A DNA stretch of 64,000 nucleotides from Saliterribacillus persicus. Lineage in GTDB: Bacteria; Bacillota; Bacilli; Bacillales; Amphibacillaceae. The translations under genes and the position numbers were made by a program. The stretch lies in contig NZ_QPJJ01000008.1 in NCBI RefSeq assembly GCF_003337485.1, positions 1 to 64,000 of the forward strand. Direction: 5' to 3'. Position 1 is the stretch's first letter. Each line of letters starts with the position of its first letter. Shown here piece after piece: positions 26,795 through 36,387 of the stretch. The notes beneath the pieces are model-generated. The model was not told where the DNA came from. It saw only the letters and a program-made list of their open reading frames with translations, and did not search any database.

Positions 26795-27613
26795 ATGCAG
26801 CTGAAAGAGAAACATATCCTCGTATATCAATCAACCAAAGTACATTTTGATTATTATTTAAATCATGGCGCACCCACATTAATTCTTTTACATGGGTTAT
26901 TAGCCTCTAAAGAATGTTTTAATAAAATGATTGGAACATTACACCATGAATTTTCAATTGTCTGCATTGATCTACCCCCTTTTGGAGCTAGTGAAAAAAA
27001 GAGAGATTTTGATTTTTCCTATCGTAACTACGCCGATCTTGTCATGAGAATTATGAATAATTTACTCATCGAGAAAGCTGCGATAATAGGTCACTCCATG
27101 GGCGGTCAAATAGCCTTAGTTTGTGCAAGATATTATCCAAACCGTATACTTTCCCTTTATTTATTAGCTCCTTCTAGTTATATGAAAGCTTCCGATATAA
27201 TTCAGTTTTGGATCGATCACGTACCGAATACATCCTCTGTCCTTAAATATTTATTTGAAGTGAAAGGGCTCCCTGCATTATTAAAATTTGCTACTTACGA
27301 TGAAGAAGTAGTAAATGAAGAACTTATTGAAAGATATGAAAAAACCTTCACCGATGACAGTATGTATAACATTCTAATTGAACTTTTCCTTGATCATCCT
27401 GGGGATTTAATTGAAATAGATTTACATTTAATTCATGCTCCTTGTTATATTGTTTGGGGAAAAAGCGATCAAATCCTTCCCATTTCTATCGGAGAACAAC
27501 TTAAAAGAGACCTTCCTCACGCTGAATTTTATGTATTAGAAAAAAAGGGACATCTTCTACCAGAGGAAGCCCCTGAGGCTATATGTGAAATTATTCAATT
27601 AAGCGTTCTCTAA
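26795..27613 (+). CDS. yugF: Alpha/beta hydrolase (YugF-like)
   Basis: 272-residue alpha/beta hydrolase. The oxyanion motif is LLHGLLAS near residue 31, the nucleophile elbow GHSMGGQ near 98-104, the acid in WGKSDQILP near 225 and the catalytic His in KKGHLLPEEAP near 250. The substrate is unknown. B. subtilis yugF is also close to patB and pgi, which supports orthology. AGGAG is eight bases from the ATG. patB follows 80 bases later, possibly in one unit. Confidence 0.87.
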   Translation: MQLKEKHILVYQSTKVHFDYYLNHGAPTLILLHGLLASKECFNKMIGTLHHEFSIVCIDLPPFGASEKKRDFDFSYRNYADLVMRIMNNLLIEKAAIIGHSMGGQIALVCARYYPNRILSLYLLAPSSYMKASDIIQFWIDHVPNTSSVLKYLFEVKGLPALLKFATYDEEVVNEELIERYEKTFTDDSMYNILIELFLDHPGDLIEIDLHLIHAPCYIVWGKSDQILPISIGEQLKRDLPHAEFYVLEKKGHLLPEEAPEAICEIIQLSVL

Positions 27614-27712
27614 AGCTTTTTTTTACAGGTATTTCTCAATTAATGATAAACTCTTACTATCTACATAAAGAAGTTTTGAACAATATGAATAGTAATGGAA
27701 AGGATGATAAAT

Positions 27713-28894
27713 TTGAATAATTTTTTCGATCAATCCATCAATCGATTAAATACACGTGCCGTAAAATGGGATCTAGTTGAGGCATTGTATGGGAATAAAG
27801 ATGTGCTACCTATGTGGGTAGCTGATATGGATTTTCAAATTCCCTCAGCGGTTACAGATGCGCTAGTAAAACGGGCACAACATGGAGTTTTCGGATATAC
27901 CTTTACCGATAAAAAATTAGATGACACGATAAAGAGTTGGTTAACAAGAAGACATAATTGGGACATTTCTTCCGCTTGGCTTTTATATAGTCCAGGTGTG
28001 ATAGCAAGCCTTCATATGGCAATTCAAGCATTAACAAAGGAAGAAGATAAGGTTTTAATTCAAACACCTGTCTACCCACCGTTTTATAGTATTGTTGAAA
28101 AACATAACAGAACTATTGTTAAAAACGAATTAAAATTTGAAAATGGAAAATACCAGATTGATTTTGAGGATTTTGAAGCAAAGTTAAAACAAGGAGTAAA
28201 AGCTTTTGTTCTATGTAGTCCACATAACCCTATTGGTAGAGTTTGGACAGCTGAAGAACTTGAAAAAATGGGAGACTTATGTGAAAAGTATGATGTATTA
28301 ATTTTTTCTGATGAAATTCATGCTGACTTAGTCTATAAACCACATGTTCATGTTCCGATCTCTACAATAAATGATCAAATTAAATCTCGTACCATTACCT
28401 TTATGTCACCGACAAAGACTTTTAATCTAGCAGGTCTGCAAGTTTCTTATGTGGTAGCGCCGAATAAGAATCTTCGTGAAGCATTAAAAGAAATGTTTGA
28501 AACTCAAGGGATGCATATGTTGAATACCATGGGGGTCACTGCTCTCGAAGCTGCTTATACAAATGGAGATATATGGCTTGATCAGTTAATTGATAAAGTT
28601 CATGAAAATATTAACTTAGTAATCGATGCTTTTTCACAACGTGAGGATGTGACAGTCATACGTCCTGAAGGTACTTATCTCATTTGGATGGATTTTCGCA
28701 ACTTAAACCTTACCCATTCAGAGCTTAAAAAATTCTTACAAGAATCTGCAAAGGTTGGTTTAAATGATGGAGAATCCTTCGGGGAATCAGGAAGTGGATT
28801 TATGCGTATAAATGTTGCGTGTCCTACTATTGTAGTAGAAGAAGGAATTAAACGTATTATTACTGCGTTAGATACTCAATTACACGACAAATAA
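27713..28894 (+). CDS. patB: PLP-dependent C-S lyase (PatB/MalY family)
   Basis: Fold-type I aminotransferase-like enzyme that cleaves cystathionine or similar C-S bonds. Markers: LPMWVADMDFQIP near residue 30, LLYSPGVIASLHMAIQA near 86, LCSPHNPIGRVW near 160, FSDEIHADL near 197 and the PLP Lys in MSPTKTFNLAGLQ near 230. The TTG at 27713 is seven bases after AAAGGATG and gives an N-terminus like other PatB proteins. An ATG six codons earlier (27695) is the alternative. It ends in a terminator shared with the opposing superoxide dismutase gene. Confidence 0.92.
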   Translation: MNNFFDQSINRLNTRAVKWDLVEALYGNKDVLPMWVADMDFQIPSAVTDALVKRAQHGVFGYTFTDKKLDDTIKSWLTRRHNWDISSAWLLYSPGVIASLHMAIQALTKEEDKVLIQTPVYPPFYSIVEKHNRTIVKNELKFENGKYQIDFEDFEAKLKQGVKAFVLCSPHNPIGRVWTAEELEKMGDLCEKYDVLIFSDEIHADLVYKPHVHVPISTINDQIKSRTITFMSPTKTFNLAGLQVSYVVAPNKNLREALKEMFETQGMHMLNTMGVTALEAAYTNGDIWLDQLIDKVHENINLVIDAFSQREDVTVIRPEGTYLIWMDFRNLNLTHSELKKFLQESAKVGLNDGESFGESGSGFMRINVACPTIVVEEGIKRIITALDTQLHDK

Positions 28895-28965
28895 ATCTTT
28901 TTTTAGCATTAACACAATCATTGCTTGATGGTGAAGTAATGATATTACACACTTATTGACATTAT

Positions 28966-29007
28966 AAAAGAGTAAAGGTAGCTAGTATATCTAACCTTTA
29001 CTCTTTT
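28966..29007. terminator. Bidirectional terminator between patB and sodC
   Basis: Perfect 14-bp stem AAAAGAGTAAAGGT / ACCTTTACTCTTTT around a 14-base loop, with A and T flanks. It includes the last codons of the superoxide dismutase gene. Confidence 0.88.
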
Positions 29008-29573
29008 TCTTCGTTAAATTCTGTTGGATCAGTTGCATTATCTGATTCGTCTTCTTTTGTTTTGGAAAGGACACCACACACGATTCGATCTCCTGCGTCT
29101 CCTGAAGGCTGAGATATCCCATCATCTTCTTTTTCATGGACAATAATTGATGTTCCCTCTTCACGTAAAAGAGATTTATCCCCATCTAATAACGTTACAT
29201 CGCTTAATACAAGCTCTGTCTCTACCGTTCCAGCTGGATCTACTTCTATATTCACAAAATCACCTAAATGGGCCCCGTCTGGATGCATTAACCCATGCTC
29301 TTTACCTGTAGGATTAAAATGATTACCTGCAGATTTAAAATCAGGACCTTCACAAAGTGGTGATTCATGCATATGAATTCCGTGGAATCCTGGCTCTAAC
29401 CCTTCAAGCTTTATATTTACTTTCACTTCATTATTTCCTTCTACAAATGTAGCAGAGCCCACTCGATCATTTGTCGTATTATATAATGCAACCTCTATCG
29501 GACTATCCTCGTCTTGACTACAACCAGAGACAACCAATATAAATAAAGTAAGAAGAGCAAAACTATATTTCAA
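28998..29573 (-). CDS. sodC: Cu/Zn superoxide dismutase-like lipoprotein
   Basis: 191-residue exported lipoprotein with lipobox VSGC (Cys18), so it is tethered outside the membrane. The SOD domain covers about residues 25-165. Metal ligand motifs are all visible: GIHMHE (two Cu His), GNHFNP (bridging His), HPDGAHLGD (Zn His and Asp) and VHEKEDD (last Cu His). The GDAGDRIVCGV end and two domain Cys (CEGP and VCGV) suggest the structural disulfide. An acidic tail of about 25 residues follows. The TTG start at 29573 is preceded by AAGGTG. As I recall, B. subtilis YojM lacks some Cu ligands, so this copy may be more active. Confidence 0.9.
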   Translation of the reverse strand: MKYSFALLTLFILVVSGCSQDEDSPIEVALYNTTNDRVGSATFVEGNNEVKVNIKLEGLEPGFHGIHMHESPLCEGPDFKSAGNHFNPTGKEHGLMHPDGAHLGDFVNIEVDPAGTVETELVLSDVTLLDGDKSLLREEGTSIIVHEKEDDGISQPSGDAGDRIVCGVLSKTKEDESDNATDPTEFNEEKE

Positions 29574-29649
29574 TCTAAATCACCTTTTCTCCTAGATTAC
29601 AAATAGTTTTACCAATTCCATATTTTCTAATCAAATAATTAAACTAAAA

Positions 29650-29829
29650 TTACGAATTATCCTCTTTCTTTTCCATTTGATATTCTTTTTCCCATCTTGC
29701 TTCTTCTTTTTTAGAAGCACGTTTAATCAAATACATCGTAATAATTGCACCAATAACGAACACAATTAAACTAATAACTGCAGGAATATATTTCGATTTA
29801 TCTTCGGGGAAATAAAGAAATTCCATCAT
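29650..29829 (-). CDS. Small single-pass membrane protein
   Basis: Family not recognised. From the ATG at 29829 it is 59 residues: a short N-terminus (MMEFLYFPEDKSK), one hydrophobic helix (about residues 14-36, IPAVISLIVFVIGAIITMYLI) and a highly charged cytoplasmic tail rich in Lys and Glu. AAGGAC is nine bases ahead. A GTG three codons upstream is possible. It lies between sodC and ptsH on the same strand, after the ptsH terminator, so it likely has its own promoter. Confidence 0.62.
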   Translation of the reverse strand: MMEFLYFPEDKSKYIPAVISLIVFVIGAIITMYLIKRASKKEEARWEKEYQMEKKEDNS

Positions 29830-29897
29830 TTCTATCACGTCCTTATCTATTGTTACCTTAAATCAAAAAGTCCTCTACTACTATAATAAAAAATAAA

Positions 29898-29932
29898 AGA
29901 AAAAGCTAGAAGATATATTAACTTCTAGCTCT
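29898..29932 (-). terminator. Terminator of ptsH
   Basis: Stem AGCTAGAAG (29904-29912) / CTTCTAGCT (29922-29930) with TTTTTC on the minus-strand side. Confidence 0.82.
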
Positions 29933-29947
29933 TTCCTCTAGTTCCTA

Positions 29948-30211
29948 CTATTCACCAAGGTGTTCTTTGATGGTTTCATCAATACCTTCAAGCGCTTGAT
30001 CTTCGTCACTACCATCTACCGTAATGCGAATTTGAGCATCTTTAGGTACACCAAGTGACATAACACCCATAATTGATTTAAGATTCACAGTTTTTCCATT
30101 GTAATGTAATTCCACATGGGATTCGTATTGCCCTGCCTTGTTAACTAACAAGGTAGCAGGTCTTGCGTGAATACCTGTTTCTCCAGTAATTGTAAAAGTT
30201 TGTTCCTTCAT
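29948..30211 (-). CDS. ptsH: Phosphocarrier protein HPr
   Basis: 87-residue phosphocarrier of the sugar phosphotransferase system. The phosphorylated His15 lies in TGIHARPAT, and the regulatory Ser46 region is NLKSIMGVMSLG, the HPr kinase target. His at position 15 separates it from Crh, which has Gln. Length is standard. GGGAGG precedes the ATG. It is unusual in being alone: no ptsI (enzyme I) follows, and a terminator closes the gene. Divergent from deoD. Confidence 0.93.
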   Translation of the reverse strand: MKEQTFTITGETGIHARPATLLVNKAGQYESHVELHYNGKTVNLKSIMGVMSLGVPKDAQIRITVDGSDEDQALEGIDETIKEHLGE

Positions 30212-30452
30212 CCTAATTCCTCCCTCAGTATTCCATTTAGATACAGAAATATCATGCTATATTTTTATCTTAGTACCATGTGAAGCAGCTAACTATTTCT
30301 ATTATATAACAAAAAAAGAAGTTTAGAAACAAAAACAAGCTACATTTTTAAAACGATTACATAGTAGTTATTTGTATTCTAATTTATTTTATGCTAATTT
30401 CAAAACAGATATACTTTTAGTAATTGACAATACCATCAAGGAGGAAAAACAA

Positions 30453-31166
30453 ATGAGCGTCCATATTGGAGCAAATCAGGGTGATATTGCAGAAACAGTT
30501 CTATTGCCAGGAGATCCACTTAGAGCAAAATATATAGCTGAAAACTTTTTAGAAGACGTGACGCAATACAATGAAGTAAGAGGCATGTATGGTTTTACAG
30601 GCACGTACAAAGGACATAAAATTTCCGTTCAAGGTACAGGGATGGGTGTGCCCTCTATTTCCATTTATGTGAATGAACTGATTCAAAGCTACGATGTCAA
30701 AAAATTAATACGTGTAGGGTCTTGTGGAGCCATCAGTAAAGATGTAAAAGTAAGAGATGTGATATTAGCATCTACGTCAACAACAGACTCACAGGTGAAT
30801 CGTATGATTTTTGGTGGAATTGATTATGCTCCAACTGCTGATTTCCATCTTTTAAAAAATGCATACGACACTGGTACAGTAAAAGGATTAAAATTAAAAG
30901 TAGGAAATGTGTTTACGAGCGACAGCTTTTATCGTGATAATGGAAAAGAATTGTTAGATTTATTGGATCAATACAATGTACTAGCAATCGAAATGGAAAC
31001 GACAGCTTTATACACGTTAGCAGCAAAATACGATAGACAAGCTTTATCTGTCTTAACAGTATCTGATCATGTAATTACTGGAGAAGAAACGACGGCAAAA
31101 GAAAGAGAAACTACTTTTAATGATATGATTGAGGTTGCATTAGAAGCAGCAATAAAAGATGCTTAA
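30453..31166 (+). CDS. deoD: Purine nucleoside phosphorylase, DeoD type
   Basis: Phosphorolysis of purine (deoxy)nucleosides in salvage. From ATG 30453, 237 residues, the hexameric DeoD type. Motifs: [27 protein letters not shown] at the start, [16 protein letters not shown] near 65 (phosphate site), GSCGAI near 93, VEMETTAL-like [12 protein letters not shown] near 181 and the catalytic Asp in VSDHVITGE near 206. AAGGAGG is eight bases ahead. The 27 extra codons upstream in the open frame have no ribosome site. Confidence 0.96.
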   Translation: MSVHIGANQGDIAETVLLPGDPLRAKYIAENFLEDVTQYNEVRGMYGFTGTYKGHKISVQGTGMGVPSISIYVNELIQSYDVKKLIRVGSCGAISKDVKVRDVILASTSTTDSQVNRMIFGGIDYAPTADFHLLKNAYDTGTVKGLKLKVGNVFTSDSFYRDNGKELLDLLDQYNVLAIEMETTALYTLAAKYDRQALSVLTVSDHVITGEETTAKERETTFNDMIEVALEAAIKDA

Positions 31167-31194
31167 ACAGTGAGAGCTTTCTCACTGTTTTTTC
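31165..31194 (+). terminator. Terminator of deoD
   Basis: Perfect 10-bp stem AAACAGTGAG / CTCACTGTTT around AGCTTT, followed by TTTTC. It overlaps the stop codon. Confidence 0.88.
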
Positions 31195-31508
31195 TTTGTG
31201 AACTTATAAAAACCTTGGCAAGCTAGTAATGAATAAATATTGATAATAACAACGTATACTCTTATTAACTACAATAAAAAAAGTGTTTCACCTACAAAAA
31301 TGGCTCTATTTATTTCACTTTAAAATTAATTTGCAGTATAAATGTTGAAAAAAATAAACTTCCTCAATCATAAAGTGTTTAAATATCGTAAATTAAAGCG
31401 GTCTGTTATAGATTACAACAAAACATATGCTATAATTGTTTTATTTCCTACTAATAATAATGCGTACAACCTAGATTTTTGTGTCACAACACAGAAAGGA
31501 TGTTTTCA
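31195..31508. other. Intergenic region deoD-yuiD, no gene seen
   Basis: AT-rich stretch. A good extended -10 (TATGCTATAAT, about 31426-31436) lies about 70 bases before yuiD and probably drives it. A plus-strand open frame starting at 31342 overlaps yuiD in another frame and lacks a ribosome site, so I do not call it. Confidence 0.6.
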
Positions 31509-31982
31509 TTGGAATTGTTCACTAATTTTCCCCTTTGGGCAGCTTTAACTGCAATTTTATTTGCACAGGTAGTTAAAATTCCAATTCATTTTATTGCTAC
31601 AAAAGAATTCAACCCAGCCTTAGCTTTTAGTACTGGAGGAATGCCTAGTAGTCATTCAGCAGCAGTAACGGCTGTTACAACTGGTATAGCGATAGAGCAT
31701 GGACTAGACTCTAGCCTCTTCGGCGCAGCCTGTATTTTTAGCATCATTATTATGTTTGATGCAACTGGTATAAGAAGACAAGCTGGTGAACAAGCTATTT
31801 TACTTAATATGCTTGTGAAGGATTTTAATTATTTTGTAGAAGAAGCAAAGGTATGGAATAAAAAAGGGGTTTATGAAAAGCAGAAAGAGTTAAAAGAATT
31901 ACTTGGGCATCAACCAATTGAAGTCTTCTTTGGAGGTTTAACAGGTATCTTATTAGCTTTAGTCATTTACCAATTGTTTTAA
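31509..31982 (+). CDS. yuiD: Divergent PAP2 family membrane protein (DUF212, YuiD-like)
   Basis: 157-residue integral membrane protein with about four hydrophobic segments and the acid-phosphatase-like motif GGMPSSHSAAVTA near residue 43. DATGIRRQAGEQA and HQPIEVFFGGLTG are typical of the DUF212/YuiD group. A phosphatase role on lipid phosphates is implied by the motif but unproven. I chose TTG at 31509 (LELFTNFP), preceded by AAAGGATG and matching the family start. An ATG at 31500 overlaps the ribosome site. Confidence 0.87.
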   Translation: MELFTNFPLWAALTAILFAQVVKIPIHFIATKEFNPALAFSTGGMPSSHSAAVTAVTTGIAIEHGLDSSLFGAACIFSIIIMFDATGIRRQAGEQAILLNMLVKDFNYFVEEAKVWNKKGVYEKQKELKELLGHQPIEVFFGGLTGILLALVIYQLF

Positions 31983-32077
31983 AGGATCGCGTGATTCAGA
32001 TTACTTAGAACCAACCACTTGCTTTGTATGTTAGAGATATGTTTAGAATACTTTTACATACTAATTCGAACAAATTT

Positions 32078-32119
32078 AAAAAGGATACTCGCTGCTTTTT
32101 GTAGCTGAGTATCCTTTTT
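32078..32119. terminator. Bidirectional terminator between yuiD and yuiC
   Basis: Perfect 13-bp stem AAAAAGGATACTC / GAGTATCCTTTTT around a 16-base loop. Serves the convergent yuiD and yuiC. Confidence 0.9.
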
Positions 32120-32121
32120 AA

Positions 32122-32793
32122 TTATTCATTTATTAGAGACCTAAAAACTTGAAGTGCTTCTGTTTCATTCAATTTTTTTAATGTTTGTGAGTCAAGCTCG
32201 CCATTTCCTTTTTTCACAAGATAAACATTTACTTCTTTTTTCCCCCACTTTTGATAAACATCAGTAGTTGTTGGGAAATATAAATCAATTTTATTACCTT
32301 TAATAGCGCCACCAATATCCGCCACAACCCCGTATCCATAATCAGGAATGAAGAGAATCGTTCCTATAGGAAACAAACTTAAGTCAGCTGCAATCGTAGA
32401 GTACAAGTCTCTTGTTACCTCTACCCCTGAATATGTAATGCCATATGCAGGATGCTCCTTTGTCTTCCCTGTTGATTCATAGCCAGCTGTATAGCCTGTT
32501 GCAATTACTTTTTTAACAGGATATTGCTCTAAATCAATACTTTCTTCAAGACTGACTGGTTTAGAATTAGAGCTAAAGTTACCATTTATCGGAACCGATT
32601 TCACATACGAACCGACTTCTCTAGTAGTATGAAATTCACTTTGCTTATCTATCGTTTTTGGCACCATGGTTTGATAGACACCATTGGATAGGTCATGAAT
32701 AGGTACGTTGGACACAATGGAAAAAGTAGAAACACACGCCCCTATCCATAGCAGAAAAAAAATCGTTACACGAAAAAATCTCCAAACCCACAT
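32122..32793 (-). CDS. yuiC: 3D domain protein (YuiC/Sps-like peptidoglycan enzyme)
   Basis: Exported, membrane-anchored protein of 223 residues with an N-terminal hydrophobic segment (about 5-26) and a C-terminal 3D domain (about 110-210). The conserved Asp residues fall in [17 protein letters not shown], and other markers are [21 protein letters not shown] and [14 protein letters not shown]. subtilis YuiC belongs to the stationary-phase survival (Sps) family of muralytic, MltA-like enzymes. Start is ATG 32793 after AGAGGTG; a GTG four codons earlier lies within that ribosome site. Downstream of yuiB, probably co-transcribed. Confidence 0.88.
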   Translation of the reverse strand: MWVWRFFRVTIFFLLWIGACVSTFSIVSNVPIHDLSNGVYQTMVPKTIDKQSEFHTTREVGSYVKSVPINGNFSSNSKPVSLEESIDLEQYPVKKVIATGYTAGYESTGKTKEHPAYGITYSGVEVTRDLYSTIAADLSLFPIGTILFIPDYGYGVVADIGGAIKGNKIDLYFPTTTDVYQKWGKKEVNVYLVKKGNGELDSQTLKKLNETEALQVFRSLINE

Positions 32794-32862
32794 ACTTACA
32801 TTCACCTCTTTAGAATGTAAGCATGTCCGATTTAGAGATTATTATACTTTTACTTATTAATT

Positions 32863-33174
32863 TTAAAACATTTGGTAACCATTTCTTCTCAAGTAACGAA
32901 TCACTACACCAGCAAGTATCGTTCCTATGAAACCAGAGCTTAATATGATACCATCTTGCAGCGTGAGGGATATAAATTGTTGCCCCACATCCCTAAAAGC
33001 TGATATTGGTTCTTGAAAATATCGACTAAACGGAAATTCGTCAATGATTAAAATTACGATAAATGGAAATACAAAAGCCATTAACCATGTTTGTCTTAAA
33101 ATCATATTTAAAATGAAACTAATTCCAAAGAACAATACAAAAAATAATAATAAGGATACAAATAATTGAATCAT
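32863..33174 (-). CDS. yuiB: YuiB-like membrane protein
   Basis: 103 residues with three hydrophobic segments (about 3-24, 29-45 and 73-95) and no catalytic motif. Matches YuiB of Bacillus by length, pattern (FFGISFILNMILR) and place between ndh/yumB and yuiC. Function unknown. GAGGGAG precedes the ATG. Its own promoter is visible about 90 bases upstream. The small Cys-rich yuiA often found here is not present. Confidence 0.8.
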   Translation of the reverse strand: MIQLFVSLLLFFVLFFGISFILNMILRQTWLMAFVFPFIVILIIDEFPFSRYFQEPISAFRDVGQQFISLTLQDGIILSSGFIGTILAGVVIRYLRRNGYQMF

Positions 33175-33261
33175 AGCTTTTCTCCCTCATTCAGGTAAAT
33201 AATTCTTCTCTATCTATTGGTGAAAATAATAATAGCCCGTTCCTCTGACCAACTGTTCACA

Positions 33262-33290
33262 TTTTATTATGCTAAAGAAAAAAGTGCAAC
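33262..33290 (-). promoter_or_regulatory. yuiB-yuiC promoter
   Basis: On the minus strand TTGCAC (33290-33285), 17 bp, TAAAAT (33267-33262). It lies between the ndh terminator and yuiB. Confidence 0.65.
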
Positions 33291-33321
33291 TTTTCCTTCT
33301 TTTATCTACTATTTCATTAAG

Positions 33322-33353
33322 GAAAAAGGAAAGGGTCACCCCTCTCCTTTTTC
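33322..33353 (-). terminator. Terminator of ndh
   Basis: Minus-strand stem GAAAAAGGAGAGGG / CCCTTTCCTTTTTC around GTGA, with the T run inside the distal arm. About 20 bases past the stop. Confidence 0.8.
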
Positions 33354-33374
33354 AACTTGCATTATTAATTTTAG

Positions 33375-34607
33375 TTATCCTAAAAAATTAAATTTTCCTT
33401 TTTTAAGCACTAAACCTAAGCCACCTATTTTATATAATGCTCGATTATCAATTACTTTTTTCATAACAGAAGCATACCAACCAAATAATTTTTTATCTCC
33501 CATTACCACACCAATAGCATCGCCATGTCCCAAGGAAGCCACAGTTCCCATATTATTAAATTCGAATTCTTCTTGTTCTCCGCCCTTTACAAGAGCTTTA
33601 ATATTATGCGCGCAAACGTCTGCTTCTTGCATCGCAATTTGAGCAGTTGGTGGATATGGTCGATCTATTTCTTTATTCCAAATAAGCGCACAATCTCCAA
33701 TTACAAAAATCTCTTCATGAGATGGAACACGTAAGTATTTATCCACTTCTATTTTCCCACGATTGTGTTCTAGTCCCGATTTCTCTACAAGACTATTTGC
33801 TTTAACACCTGCAGCCCAAACAGTTGTGTTGGTAGGAATATCTTCTTTTTCACCATTTACTTCAATCGTAATACCATCTTCTCTGCACTCTTTTAAGAAA
33901 GCACCTAATTTAAATTCTACACCACGAGCTTCTAACGAATTCATTGCATATTCAATTAACTCAGGATCAAATCCTGGTAAAATAGTATCCATTGCTTCCA
34001 CATTAATAATTCGAACTTTATTGCGATCAACATCATATTCTTTACACAACTGAGGTACACGGTCAGCAATTTCGCCTAAGAATTCGATTCCTGTAAAACC
34101 GCCACCACCTACAACAATGTTTAATCTTTCTTGTGCAGGTTCTGTTTCATTATTAAACTTTGCAAATTGGTATTCAATGTGTTGACGTAGCAATCTTGCC
34201 TGATCAATATTTCCAATCATAAATGCATTCTCATATAAGCCAGGAATGCCAAAAGTAGCTGCTTCAAAACCTAAACCAACGATTAAATAATCATAATCCA
34301 ATACACCATTTATTAGCTCAACTTTCTTATCGTCTGGTTTGATTGCAGTTACTGTATCTTTGACAAAGTTGATTTTTGCAGAATTAATAATATCTTTTAT
34401 TTCAAAACGACTGCGATCATGATGAAGTGTACCAGCAGCATTTTCATGTAACCAAGTTGCTTCATAATGGTAATGATCTTTATTTACTAATGTAATATCA
34501 GCATCGTTTTCATTTAACTTTTTTTGTAGACGAGCTGCAGTTGTAAGCCCAGCATAGCCGGCTCCTAAAATAACAATCTTCGGTTTATTCACTTTATCCA
34601 CATCCAT
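33375..34607 (-). CDS. yumB: Type II NADH dehydrogenase / NAD(P)/FAD-dependent oxidoreductase (YumB-like)
   Basis: 410-residue membrane-associated flavoprotein that passes electrons from NADH to menaquinone without pumping protons. The first Rossmann motif is [16 protein letters not shown] (about 11-26), the second [16 protein letters not shown] (about 165-180), and the FAD-binding VIGDCALIW is near 302. The C-terminal part ([22 protein letters not shown]) is typical of NDH-2. Start ATG 34607 lacks a strong ribosome site; a GTG at 34592 is an alternative. Synteny with yuiB and yumC supports the YumB branch. It links functionally to the menaquinone genes in this window. Confidence 0.92.
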   Translation of the reverse strand: MDVDKVNKPKIVILGAGYAGLTTAARLQKKLNENDADITLVNKDHYHYEATWLHENAAGTLHHDRSRFEIKDIINSAKINFVKDTVTAIKPDDKKVELINGVLDYDYLIVGLGFEAATFGIPGLYENAFMIGNIDQARLLRQHIEYQFAKFNNETEPAQERLNIVVGGGGFTGIEFLGEIADRVPQLCKEYDVDRNKVRIINVEAMDTILPGFDPELIEYAMNSLEARGVEFKLGAFLKECREDGITIEVNGEKEDIPTNTTVWAAGVKANSLVEKSGLEHNRGKIEVDKYLRVPSHEEIFVIGDCALIWNKEIDRPYPPTAQIAMQEADVCAHNIKALVKGGEQEEFEFNNMGTVASLGHGDAIGVVMGDKKLFGWYASVMKKVIDNRALYKIGGLGLVLKKGKFNFLG

Positions 34608-34887
34608 TTAATATTTTATAAATTTTTACAATTTCGTGATACTTTTCACGTAAACAGCTATAATGTCACAAAAATGTAATATTTAGCACAAGAATAATCT
34701 TAGCCTTTTCTCCGACATTTTTCAACCCTATTCGAACTATTTTTTAATTTTTCTATAAATTAAAGGTGGAAAATTGCCTTTTATTTTTCTTTCCATGCAT
34801 AAAGTAGTAATACCTTCATTTTTTTAAACATTATGTTAAAATAGAGGGCATGTATTAATGTTAATGTAAGTTGAGGGGGAAATAATA

Positions 34888-35871
34888 ATGTCAGAAGAAG
34901 TTTTTGATATAACGATAATAGGAGCAGGACCTGTTGGACTATTTACAGCCTTTTATGGTGGTTTACGTCAATCATCTGTAAAAATAATTGAAAGCTTACC
35001 ACAAATCGGAGGACAACTCAGTGCTTTATATCCAGATAAATATATTTATGATGTTGCTGGTTTTCCAAAAATTCGTGCTCAGGCTCTCGTAGATAATCTG
35101 AAAGAACAAACGGATCTTTTTCAACCTGAAATTGTCTTAAATCAAGCAGTTGATAGGGTAGAAAAATTAGAAGATGGTACCTTTAAAATAACTACCGATA
35201 AAGGCGTTCATTATACAAAAGTAATTATCATTACAGCTGGAAACGGGGCTTTTCAACCGAGAAAATTAGCTATCGATGATTGCGAAAAATTCGAAACAAC
35301 GAATTTACATTATTACGTAAATAACATGGATATCTTCCGTGACCAACGTGTGGTTTTATTTGGTGGCGGCGATTCTGCGGTAGATTGGGCCTTAATGCTT
35401 GAGCCTATTGCTAAAGAAGTAACACTTGTTCACCGGAGAGATCAATTCAGAGCGCATGAACATAGTGTGGAAACTTTGCTAAATTCTAATGTGCGAATCA
35501 TGACACCATATACACCTGAAGCGGTAATTGGTGAAGAAAAAATAGAGCAAGTTCGATTGAAAGAAGTAAAAGGTGACTCAGAAGTAATTTTAGATGTAGA
35601 TCATGTTGTCTGTAATTATGGTTTTATCTCCTCGCTAGGTCCTATAAAAAATTGGGGCTTAGAAATAGATAAAAATAGCATTGTCGTGAATTCCAAAATG
35701 GAAACCAATGTGGAAGGTATCTATTCTGCGGGTGATATATGTACGTATCCTGGAAAGGTTAACCTTATTGTTGCAGGCTTTGGTGAGGGCCCTACAGCTG
35801 TTAACAACGCTAAAGCTTATATGGAGCCTGGGGCAAGAATCCAACCGAAGCATTCAACAAGTATGTTTTAA
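34888..35871 (+). CDS. yumC: Ferredoxin/flavodoxin-NADP+ reductase, thioredoxin reductase-like
   Basis: 327-residue FAD enzyme of the TrxR-like FNR class. Visible: FAD motif [16 protein letters not shown] (about 9-24), [20 protein letters not shown] (about 43-62), NADPH motif [13 protein letters not shown] (about 155) and [20 protein letters not shown] near 282. It lacks the CxxC redox pair of thioredoxin reductase, which identifies it as FNR. B. subtilis YumC is an essential reductase of ferredoxin and flavodoxin. GGGGG lies ahead of the ATG. Divergent from yumB. Confidence 0.95.
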   Translation: MSEEVFDITIIGAGPVGLFTAFYGGLRQSSVKIIESLPQIGGQLSALYPDKYIYDVAGFPKIRAQALVDNLKEQTDLFQPEIVLNQAVDRVEKLEDGTFKITTDKGVHYTKVIIITAGNGAFQPRKLAIDDCEKFETTNLHYYVNNMDIFRDQRVVLFGGGDSAVDWALMLEPIAKEVTLVHRRDQFRAHEHSVETLLNSNVRIMTPYTPEAVIGEEKIEQVRLKEVKGDSEVILDVDHVVCNYGFISSLGPIKNWGLEIDKNSIVVNSKMETNVEGIYSAGDICTYPGKVNLIVAGFGEGPTAVNNAKAYMEPGARIQPKHSTSMF

Positions 35872-35958
35872 TTAATTAAAAAACTATATCGATAATATAA
35901 TGCTTAAAGTGATTTATAATAATTTAACAAAACAAAAATTTTTCTTTTGATTCTAAAA

Positions 35959-36004
35959 AAAGACGATGTCACGCGATTAAAAAATCGTAGACATCGTCTT
36001 TTAT
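35959..36004. terminator. Bidirectional terminator between yumC and yutM
   Basis: Perfect 12-bp stem AAAGACGATGTC / GACATCGTCTTT plus an inner CGATT / AATCG pair, with A and T flanks. Confidence 0.88.
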
Positions 36005-36027
36005 ATTTATATTATCATATAAAAATC

Positions 36028-36387
36028 TTAGCAGTTCTCAGGTGTACCTTCACGTTCCTTCGCTTTAAAGGATGAACCACACCCACATGAAACGATGGCG
36101 TTAGGATTATCAATCGTGAAACCGCCGCCCATCATGTTTTGTTTGAAATCAATCGTAGTTCCGTCGATTACAGGGATATCCATCTTTGTGATTGTTACTG
36201 GAATACCATTTATCTCTTCTTTAAGATCTAGTTCCTCATTTACTTCATAATCAAAGCCTAAGGAATAAGAAAGACCACTACAGCCTCCACCTTTTACACC
36301 AAAACGAAGGCGAACATTCTCTTGATCTTCTTCTTTTATCATCTCTTCTATTTGAATACGGGCAGTATCTGTAATTTGAAGTACCAT
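36028..36387 (-). CDS. yutM: A-type Fe-S cluster carrier (HesB/IscA family)
   Basis: 119 residues. The three conserved Cys of A-type carriers are present: one in GGGCSGLSYSLGF (about 36) and two in SCGCGSSF (about 102-104). It carries Fe-S clusters to apo-proteins. In this window it is near NifU-like YutI and not far from the suf genes, so it fits the same pathway. AAGGAGG precedes the ATG. Follows dapF by about 95 bases. Confidence 0.93.
   Translation of the reverse strand: MVLQITDTARIQIEEMIKEEDQENVRLRFGVKGGGCSGLSYSLGFDYEVNEELDLKEEINGIPVTITKMDIPVIDGTTIDFKQNMMGGGFTIDNPNAIVSCGCGSSFKAKEREGTPENC

Noticed and set aside
31270-31330. Weak minus-strand hairpin AAAGTG / CACTTT followed by T7
   Set aside because: Only six base pairs with a long loop, and no minus-strand gene upstream would need it.
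31342-31548. Plus-strand 68-codon ORF before yuiD
   Set aside because: Overlaps yuiD in another frame, has no ribosome site, and covers the promoter region with TATGCTATAAT.
33175-33374. yuiA-like small Cys-rich gene between yuiB and ndh
   Set aside because: No Cys-rich CxxCxGxG frame on either strand; the gap holds a promoter and a terminator only.
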